A DNA stretch of 10,563 bases from DASWOJ01 sp036398775 (GTDB lineage: Bacteria > Pseudomonadota > Alphaproteobacteria > Acetobacterales > Acetobacteraceae). The stretch spans positions 1 through 10,563 of the forward strand of contig DASWOJ010000389.1 in the NCBI GenBank assembly GCA_036398775.1. Reading direction: 5' to 3'. The stretch's first letter is position 1, and every line of letters begins with the position of its first letter. The notes under the pieces were generated by a model that worked only from the letters and a program-made list of their open reading frames with translations, was not told the DNA's origin and made no database searches. Of the stretch, positions 5,607 through 10,563 are shown piece by piece. The position numbers and the translations under genes are program-made.

Positions 5607-6497
5607 ATGTCCAGCCACGCCCCCTTGCACGCCGCCCCGCCGGAGCCAGCCCCGCTGGACCGGCTGGCCGCGCTGCGTGGGGAGCTGGACGGGCTGGACG
5701 ACCTGCTGCACGACACCCTGATGCGCCGGGCCGGCGTCGTCGCCCAGATCGGCGCCCTGGGCGTCAAGGGCCGCACGCCGCTGCGGCCTGGCCGCGAGGC
5801 GGCCATCATCCGCCGCCTGCTGGCCCGGCACGCCGGCCCCTTCCCCCATGCCGGCATCGTCCGCGCGTGGCGGGCGCTGATCAACGGCTTCACCGCGCAG
5901 CAGCACCCGATGCTGATCACGGTTTGCGATCAGGGCGGCAGCCAGGACGTCCTTGCCGCCGCACGGGAGCAGTTCGGCGCCATCACGCCATTCCGCCAGC
6001 ACCGCACCCCGGCCCAGGCCATGCGTGACGTCAGCGCCGGCGTCGCCACCGCCGCCGTGCTGCCCCTGCCGCTGGACAATGAGACGCCTGCAGCCGCCTG
6101 GTGGACCGCGCTGCTGCAAACCGGCGACCCGCGCATCCACGTCGTCGCCCGCCTGCCCTTCTGGACCGCCCGGCCGGAGGGCGCGCCAACGGCCCAGGCC
6201 CTGGTGGTCGCCGCAGCCGCGCCTGATCCCAGCGGCGCCGACCGCTCCTTGCTGGGGCTGGAACTGCCGCTGGATGTCAGCCGTGCCCGGCTGGGCGCCG
6301 CGCTGGCCGCCGCTGGGTTCTCGGCTGCAGAGGTCATTTTGCGCCGCGACCCCGGCGCATCCGCCGCCCATGCGCTGGCGGACGTGGACGGGTTCGTGGC
6401 CGACGCCGACCCGCGCCTCCCTGCCCTGCATGTCCTGCTGCGCCCGCCCGTCGTGGTCGGCGCCTACGCCATCCCCGTTCCGGAGACGCCTGCATGA
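5607..6497 (+). CDS. Chorismate mutase (AroQ type) with degenerate prephenate-dehydratase/ACT-like tail
   Basis: A 296-residue protein. Residues about 17-100 are an AroQ chorismate mutase helix bundle converting chorismate to prephenate. By position, Arg24, Arg40 or 41, Lys54, Arg63-Glu64 and Gln98 or 99 match the active-site Arg, Arg, Lys, Arg-Glu and Gln of the E. coli P-protein domain. The remaining 195 residues look to me like a decayed prephenate dehydratase plus ACT arrangement: ITVCDQGGSQDVLAAAREQFG, then a stretch ending AVLPLPLDNET, then IHVVARLPFW, and a terminal LLGLELPLDVSRARLGAALAAAGF. The dehydratase TRF motif and the ESRP phenylalanine-binding motif are not seen, so dehydratase activity is unlikely. 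ATG 5607 is preferred to 5472 because the mutase domain starts soon after it. It overlaps hisC by ATGA. The mutase assignment is good; the tail assignment is inference. Confidence 0.82.
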   Translation: MSSHAPLHAAPPEPAPLDRLAALRGELDGLDDLLHDTLMRRAGVVAQIGALGVKGRTPLRPGREAAIIRRLLARHAGPFPHAGIVRAWRALINGFTAQQHPMLITVCDQGGSQDVLAAAREQFGAITPFRQHRTPAQAMRDVSAGVATAAVLPLPLDNETPAAAWWTALLQTGDPRIHVVARLPFWTARPEGAPTAQALVVAAAAPDPSGADRSLLGLELPLDVSRARLGAALAAAGFSAAEVILRRDPGASAAHALADVDGFVADADPRLPALHVLLRPPVVVGAYAIPVPETPA

Positions 6498-7606
6498 CCG
6501 GCCCGCAACCTCGCCCGGAAATCCTCGGCATCTCCCCTTACGTCGGCGGCGAAAGCAAGGCGCCCGGCCGGAACCGCGTGGTGAAGCTGTCCAGCAACGA
6601 GGGCGCCTTCGGCCCGCCTCCCTCGGCCCAGGCCGCCTACGGCGCACAATCCGCCGGGCTGCACCGCTACCCCGACGGCTCCGCTGGTGAGCTGCGCCGG
6701 GCCATCGGCCGCCGGTTTGGCCTCGATCCCGAGCGAATCGTCTGCGGCGCCGGGTCGGACGAGCTGATCTACCTGCTCTGCTCCTGCTACGGACGGCCCG
6801 GCGGCGAGATCATCATGAGCCGCCACGGCTTCTCCCTGTATGAGATCGCCGGCCAGGCCGCCGGCATGACGACGGTAAAGGCGCCGGAGCGGAACCTCAC
6901 TGCGGACGTGGACGCCATGCTCGCCGCCGTGTCGCCGCGGACGCGCATCGTGTTCCTGGCCAACCCGAACAACCCCACCGGCTCCCTGCTGCCGCAGGAC
7001 GAGGTGCGCCGCCTGCGCGCGGGCCTGCCGCCCGACGTGCTGCTGGTGCTGGACGCCGCCTATGCCGAATACGTGGAGCGCCGGGACTACGACCCCGGCG
7101 TGGAGCTGGTGGACGACGGCGACAACACGGTCATGACCCGCACCTTCAGCAAGATGTTCGGTCTGGGCGGGATGCGGCTGGGCTGGTGCTACGCGCCGCC
7201 GGCCATCACCGACGTGCTGAACCGCGTCCGCAGCCCGTTCAACATCAGCCTCGCGGCGCAGGCGGCCGGCATCGCCGCCCTGGCCGAACCGGGCTGGGTC
7301 GAGGCGGGTCAGCGGCACAACGCGGAACAGCGGGCCGCCCTGACCCATGCGCTGCAGGACGCAGGCATCAAGGTCTGGCCGAGCGAGGGCAACTTCATCC
7401 TCGCCGACTTCGGCACGCCGGATGCCGCGGCGGGGGCGGATGTCGCCCTGCGCGCGCGCGGAGTGATCGTGCGCGCGATGGGCGGCTACGGACTGCCGCA
7501 CTGCCTGCGCATCTCGGTCGGCACGGCCGAGGAGTGCGGCATGGTCGTTGACATCCTGGCCGAGCATCAGGCCGGACACCGGGCCGGGCAGCGGGTCCAT
7601 GCCTGA
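6494..7606 (+). CDS. hisC: Histidinol-phosphate / aromatic aminotransferase
   Basis: A 370-residue fold-type I PLP aminotransferase of the HisC family, of normal length. The features are SSNEGAFGP (33-41), substrate-loop HRYPDGS (57-63), NPNNPTG (157-163, Asn160), Asp187 and Tyr190 in LDAAYAEY, the PLP lysine Lys220 in TRTFSKMFGLGG, Arg228, and C-terminal CLRISVGT. It transfers an amino group between glutamate and imidazole acetol phosphate. In alphaproteobacteria, HisC enzymes beside tyrA often also serve aromatic amino acid transamination, as known for Zymomonas. Its place between chorismate mutase and tyrA, with overlaps on both sides (4 and 8 bases), points to an aromatic role here. The substrate range is inferred from context. 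Confidence 0.93.
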   Translation: MTGPQPRPEILGISPYVGGESKAPGRNRVVKLSSNEGAFGPPPSAQAAYGAQSAGLHRYPDGSAGELRRAIGRRFGLDPERIVCGAGSDELIYLLCSCYGRPGGEIIMSRHGFSLYEIAGQAAGMTTVKAPERNLTADVDAMLAAVSPRTRIVFLANPNNPTGSLLPQDEVRRLRAGLPPDVLLVLDAAYAEYVERRDYDPGVELVDDGDNTVMTRTFSKMFGLGGMRLGWCYAPPAITDVLNRVRSPFNISLAAQAAGIAALAEPGWVEAGQRHNAEQRAALTHALQDAGIKVWPSEGNFILADFGTPDAAAGADVALRARGVIVRAMGGYGLPHCLRISVGTAEECGMVVDILAEHQAGHRAGQRVHA

Positions 7607-8555
7607 CACGAACCCTGCGACCGGGGCCAGGCTGGCCGCCGCACCGGCGCCGGTATTCCGCCGCCTGGTGATCGTCGGCGCCGGGCTGATCGGCAGCAGC
7701 GTCGCCCGCATCGCCCATGAGCGCGGACGGCCCGGCGGCGACCTGGCGGCGGAGGTCATCGTCACCGACAGCAGCCCGGACGTGCTGGCCCGCGTCGCCG
7801 TCCTGGGCTTCGCCGACGGGATCGAGGCCGATGCGGGCCGCGCGGTGCAGGGGGCGGACTGCGTGATGCTGTGCGCGCCGGTCGGCGCCTATGCCGGCAT
7901 CGCCGCCGCCATCTCGCCGCACCTGGCGCCGGGCACGGTGGTCACCGACGTGGGCAGCACCAAGGTGTCGGTCATCCGCGACGTGGCGCCGCTGCTGCCG
8001 GCCGGCGTGCGCTTCATCCCGGCGCACCCCCTCGCCGGCACCGAGTATTCCGGCCCCGACGCCGGCTTCCTGACGCTGTTCCAGGGCCGCTGGTGCCTGC
8101 TGTCCCCACCCGCGGGCGCCGACCCGGCGGCCGTGGCCCAGGTGGCCGAGCTGTGGCGCCGCATGGGCAGCATGGTCGAGACCATGGAGCCGACCCACCA
8201 CGACCGCGTCATGGCCATCGTGAGCCACCTGCCGCACCTGATCGCCTTCACCATCTGCGGCACCGCCGACGACCTGGAGGGCGGCAACGGCGACGACGCC
8301 AGCCGCGCCGAGGTGCTGAAGTTCGCCGCATCCGGCTTCCGCGACTTCACCCGCATCGCCGCCAGCGACCCGGTGATGTGGCGCGACGTGTTCCTGAACA
8401 ACCGCGACGCCCTGCTGGAGATGCTGGCCCGTTTCACCGAGGACGCCCAGGCGATGGCCCGCGCCGTGCGCTGGGGCGACGGCGCCTACATCGAGGACCG
8501 CATCAAGCGCGGCCGGGCGATCCGGCAGGGCCTGATCGAGCTGAAGCAGGCGTGA
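7599..8555 (+). CDS. tyrA: Prephenate/arogenate (cyclohexadienyl) dehydrogenase
   Basis: A 318-residue NAD(P)-dependent dehydrogenase that oxidatively decarboxylates prephenate to 4-hydroxyphenylpyruvate or arogenate to tyrosine. The Rossmann fingerprint is VIVGAGLIGSS (24-34), with Asp57 at the end of the second strand favouring NAD. Family motifs TDVGSTK (116-122), HPLAGTEYSG (143-152, His143 the likely catalytic His), SHLPH (209-213) and AASGFRDFTRIAASDP follow. ATG 7599 is chosen over the in-frame start at 7548. It overlaps the hisC stop by eight bases and removes an implausible tail inside hisC. No ACT domain is present, so feedback control by tyrosine, if any, would act at the active site. 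It is the last gene of the operon. Confidence 0.93.
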   Translation: MPDTNPATGARLAAAPAPVFRRLVIVGAGLIGSSVARIAHERGRPGGDLAAEVIVTDSSPDVLARVAVLGFADGIEADAGRAVQGADCVMLCAPVGAYAGIAAAISPHLAPGTVVTDVGSTKVSVIRDVAPLLPAGVRFIPAHPLAGTEYSGPDAGFLTLFQGRWCLLSPPAGADPAAVAQVAELWRRMGSMVETMEPTHHDRVMAIVSHLPHLIAFTICGTADDLEGGNGDDASRAEVLKFAASGFRDFTRIAASDPVMWRDVFLNNRDALLEMLARFTEDAQAMARAVRWGDGAYIEDRIKRGRAIRQGLIELKQA

Positions 8556-8721
8556 TCCGGCCCGCCCCGGCAATGCTGAAGCCGGTGCCGGCGGCCACCC
8601 GGATGCATTTCTGTATGATGCCGTCAGTGCGAGGCACCCCGTGCCGCAGCCATCCAGAGGCCGCAGGGATCAGGGGGCATCGCATACGGTGCCGGGAACG
8701 CCGCGCCACGGTCGGCTTGCG
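8556..8721 (+). promoter_or_regulatory. Intergenic region with possible -10 before the DUF1684 gene
   Basis: TATGAT at 8614-8619 matches TATAAT at 5 of 6 positions, but no -35 is seen at the right distance. No T-tailed terminator follows tyrA. The DUF1684 gene may therefore have its own promoter or be read from the aromatic operon. Confidence 0.25.
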
Positions 8722-9330
8722 ATGACCGGGGCCTACGGCACACTTTGGGACTGGCGCCGGCAGGTGGCGGACCTGTATGCCGCCGTACGCGCCAACCCGG
8801 ACCCGGAGGCGGCGTGGCGACACTGGCGCGGTGTCCGCGACGGCCTGTTCCGCAGCCACCCGCAGACGCCCATCGAGCCCGGCACGCCGTTCACCGCCCT
8901 GCCCTTCTTCCCCTATGACCCGGCACTGCGCCTCCTCGTCGCCCTGGAACCACTGGACGGCCCAGAGGAAGCCTTTCCCGCCGGGGCCGACGGCGACCTG
9001 CGCATGCGCCCGTTCGCCCGCACCTCCGGCCTGCGCGGCGCATTGGGCGGGGAGCTGACGGCCTACTGGCTGCTGGGCTACGGCGGCGGCGTGTTCCTGC
9101 CCTTCGCCGACGCCACCAGCGGGCGGGACACCTATGGCGCCGGGCGGTATCTGCTGGACACGATCAAGTCCGCCGACCTTGGCGCCGCGCCGGATGGGCG
9201 GACGGTGCTGGACTTCAACTTCGCCTACAACCCGTCCTGCGCCTACTCGCCTCGATACGTATGCCCGCTGGCGCCACGGGCCAACCGGCTGCCGGAGCCG
9301 GTACGCGCCGGGGAACAAGCGCCGGGGTGA
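8722..9330 (+). CDS. DUF1684 domain-containing protein
   Basis: A 202-residue soluble protein without signal peptide or membrane segment, function unknown. DUF1684 marks are WRHWRGVRDGLFRSHPQTP (32-50), TALPFFPYDPALRL (58-71), the GRDTYGAGRYLLD segment (134-146), and the conserved C-terminal block TVLDFNFAYNPSCAYSP...CPLAP-ANRLP-PV-AGE (161-198). The frame is open back to GTG 8641, but those residues look random and the domain begins after ATG 8722, so 8722 is preferred although no Shine-Dalgarno is evident. It follows tyrA by 166 bases on the same strand. Nothing in the sequence ties it to aromatic metabolism. Confidence 0.85.
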   Translation: MTGAYGTLWDWRRQVADLYAAVRANPDPEAAWRHWRGVRDGLFRSHPQTPIEPGTPFTALPFFPYDPALRLLVALEPLDGPEEAFPAGADGDLRMRPFARTSGLRGALGGELTAYWLLGYGGGVFLPFADATSGRDTYGAGRYLLDTIKSADLGAAPDGRTVLDFNFAYNPSCAYSPRYVCPLAPRANRLPEPVRAGEQAPG

Positions 9331-9373
9331 CACGGATCAGCCCGGCCGCCGCTCGCCGATTGCCGGGTCCCAC

Positions 9374-9403
9374 GTAGGGCGGAAAAGCGCAGCGCCTTCC
9401 GCC
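9374..9403 (+). repeat. REP-like palindrome with GTAG head
   Basis: GTAG (9374-9377) is followed by an imperfect palindrome: GGCGGAA (9378-9384) pairs with TTCCGCC (9397-9403), and the inner GCGC-a-GCGC closes the hairpin. A GTAG head before an imperfect hairpin is the form of REP sequences mobilised by REP-associated tyrosine transposases (RAYT). It lies 43 bases after the DUF1684 stop and could also end transcription. No transposase is in the window. Confidence 0.65.
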
Positions 9404-9606
9404 GTCAGCCCAGCCCAAGGTTCGGCAGGTCGCGCTACGCGTTGCATCCCGACCCCGTCTGCATTTCCACCTGCCAAATTGGCGGGTCGCAGGCCCAATC
9501 ACCATGTACCTGAATACCCATCCGGCCATCCTCCGCCGCCCCAAGGGTTGCACCTGGACCACCAGTGGCGCACCGTTGCGGAAAGCGACGTCCGGGAGGA
9601 ATTACC
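9404..9606. other. Intergenic region upstream of the cupin gene
   Basis: 203 bases with no gene I can support; the short frame from ATG 9504 runs through the cupin gene out of phase. The clear signal is GGAGGA at 9596-9601, ideally placed before ATG 9607. No convincing promoter hexamers are seen. Confidence 0.4.
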
Positions 9607-10014
9607 ATGCTGTCACGACGGCTTTTCGCCGCCTGCGCCCTGTGTGCCGGCGGTGGCGTGCTCACCGCCACGGTCGGCGCCCGCGCCCAGGCCCCGGGCT
9701 TCACCCGCACGGTGCTGAACCGCACCGACGGTCCCGGCAACAACACCGCGATCATCCAGATTCTGGTCGAGATCGAGCCGGGCACCCTCGTCGCCCGCCA
9801 CACCCATCCCGGCGTCGAAACCGGCTATTTCATCGAGGGCGGCGGCACGTTGGGCATGGCAGGCCAGCCCGACCGGGCCGTGAAGTCCGGCGATGCCTTC
9901 CAGGTTCCGCGGGAGGTGCCGCACTTCGTCAAGAACGGGCCGGCGCGGACGCGGGTGCTGTCCACCTACGTCGTGGACAAGGACAAGCCGCTCGCAAGTC
10001 CGGCACCCGAGTAG
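9607..10014 (+). CDS. Exported single-domain cupin protein (Tat signal)
   Basis: 135 residues from ATG 9607, chosen because GGAGGA lies just upstream; an in-frame start at 9565 lacks one. Residues 3-8, SRRLFA, give a twin-arginine motif. A hydrophobic stretch and A-R-A (25-27) follow, so export to the periplasm by Tat, possibly Sec, is likely. The mature part is one cupin_2 barrel. Motif 1 has His65, His67 and Glu71, with Gly78 closing the G-E-spaced pattern. Motif 2 has His106 and Asn110 in PREVPHFVKN, with Glu103 where Gly is usual. The three His and one Glu make a complete metal site. Tat export fits a protein that acquires its metal in the cytoplasm, but that is inference. The reaction or ligand is unknown. 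Confidence 0.85.
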   Translation: MLSRRLFAACALCAGGGVLTATVGARAQAPGFTRTVLNRTDGPGNNTAIIQILVEIEPGTLVARHTHPGVETGYFIEGGGTLGMAGQPDRAVKSGDAFQVPREVPHFVKNGPARTRVLSTYVVDKDKPLASPAPE

Positions 10015-10208
10015 CGCGCACCCCGGCGCATGTGATCCACATCGGACGCCAAGCCTGACTGCGCCGGAGCGGGTGCAGCGACCCGAGTGTCCGCCAGCGA
10101 GCATGTGCGCGGGGCAACGGCGCCAGGATCAGCCGCCGGGCAGTGCCGTCTCAAGCCTTTGCCGGTGGATCAGGAGCAATCATCGGGGCAGGGGAACATC
10201 CCCGTCCA
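10015..10208. other. Gap between convergent cupin and P450 genes
   Basis: 194 bases with no supported gene. A short hairpin GGGGA-aca-TCCCC (10191-10203) sits just past the P450 stop and might aid termination, but neither strand has a T-run. Confidence 0.35.
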
Positions 10209-10563
10209 TCAACCCGCCCGCGCCCTGAGCTGCATGCGAAGTCCGACCGGCGTCATCGTGAAGTCCAGGCGTTCGCCCGGCGGCGCACCGTTCTCGGTCC
10301 CGACCTCGGCCAGCTCGTAGTTGCGTGCGATCGTGGCCAGCACCATTTTCATTTCCAGCAGCGCAAGATACCTGCCAGGACAGACCCGCGGACCCGCGCC
10401 GAACGGCATCGAGGCCGTCGTCAGTTGACGGCTGCCAGCCGCCGCCTCATCGGCGGCGCCCGCCCCGACGCGCCAACGCGCCGGGCGGAACTCGGCGGCA
10501 TCCGCCGCGATGCTTGCGTCCACCGCCCCGCTGCGCATCGTGCAAAGCACCAGGGTTCCCGCC
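10209..10563 (-). CDS. Cytochrome P450, C-terminal fragment
   Basis: The frame enters from beyond the right edge and stops at TGA 10211-10209, leaving about 117 C-terminal residues. The haem-binding loop is unmistakable: FGAGPRVCPGRYLALLEMK, with the thiolate cysteine at codon 10382-10380 in the F-x-x-G-x-R-x-C-x-G pattern. Before it are a GTLVLCTMRSGAVDAS strand and AAEFRPARW, the usual P450 segment leading to the haem loop. After it comes the L-helix, then a final sheet LDFTMTPVGLRMQLRAR. No start is in the window; the GTG at 10550 is internal. The substrate and the subfamily cannot be judged from this end alone. It faces the cupin gene tail to tail. Confidence 0.92.
   Translation of the reverse strand, partial: AGTLVLCTMRSGAVDASIAADAAEFRPARWRVGAGAADEAAAGSRQLTTASMPFGAGPRVCPGRYLALLEMKMVLATIARNYELAEVGTENGAPPGERLDFTMTPVGLRMQLRARAG

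Noticed and set aside
5175..6647. Minus-strand frame of 490 codons across metX, chorismate mutase and hisC
   Set aside because: It overlaps three recognised genes and has no family motif; GC-rich DNA lacks stops in this phase.
6464..8573. Two minus-strand frames over hisC and tyrA (433 and 392 codons)
   Set aside because: Shadows of well-supported genes; biased composition and no domain.
1..10563. CRISPR array, tRNA/rRNA gene, transposase, integrase or a complete defence operon
   Set aside because: No regularly spaced repeats, tRNA-like cloverleaf or conserved rRNA blocks were noticed, and no coding frame resembles a recombinase or nuclease-helicase system apart from the damaged MazEF-like pair.

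Overview
The window is a stretch of GC-rich chromosome (about 70% G+C in most genes by rough hand count). It is probably from an alphaproteobacterium of the Rhodospirillales/Acetobacteraceae type. That placement rests on base composition, the metX-metW pair, and the block chorismate mutase - hisC - tyrA; it is inference, not a database match.

Layout, left to right. (1) 1-465: the C-terminal end of a DHA2-type MFS transporter, cut by the window edge. (2) 605-1705: a secreted hormone-sensitive-lipase-like alpha/beta hydrolase with a full catalytic triad and an ideal Shine-Dalgarno, but no normal start codon where one is expected. (3) 1722-3651: a small accessory patch with several signs of decay or transfer. 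It holds a MazE/MazF toxin-antitoxin pair whose toxin is split by an apparent one-base frameshift and whose antitoxin has TAG as the third codon after the upstream ATG. It also holds a detached copy of the 3' end of metW, a DUF29 protein, and a low-GC lipoprotein of unknown function. The metW-tail copy begins exactly at the stop codon and lies 1341 bases from the real metW end in the same orientation. (4) 3651-5431, minus strand: metX-metW, with a 4-base GTGA overlap, for homoserine O-acylation in methionine synthesis. (5) 5607-8555, plus strand, divergent from metX: chorismate mutase with a degenerate prephenate-dehydratase/ACT-like tail, hisC and tyrA, all overlapping and evidently one operon. 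It makes prephenate, carries out the aromatic/histidinol-phosphate transamination, and oxidises prephenate or arogenate towards tyrosine. (6) 8722-10014: a DUF1684 protein, a REP-like palindrome with a GTAG head, and a Tat-exported small cupin. (7) 10209-10563, minus strand: the C-terminal end of a cytochrome P450, cut by the right edge.

Most of the window is ordinary metabolic chromosome. The part worth attention is 1.7-3.7 kb, where a direct repeat of the metW 3' end brackets the DUF29 and lipoprotein genes. This resembles the footprint of an insertion or tandem duplication at the end of a core gene. No complete new defence system, CRISPR array, RNA gene, transposase or integrase was found.
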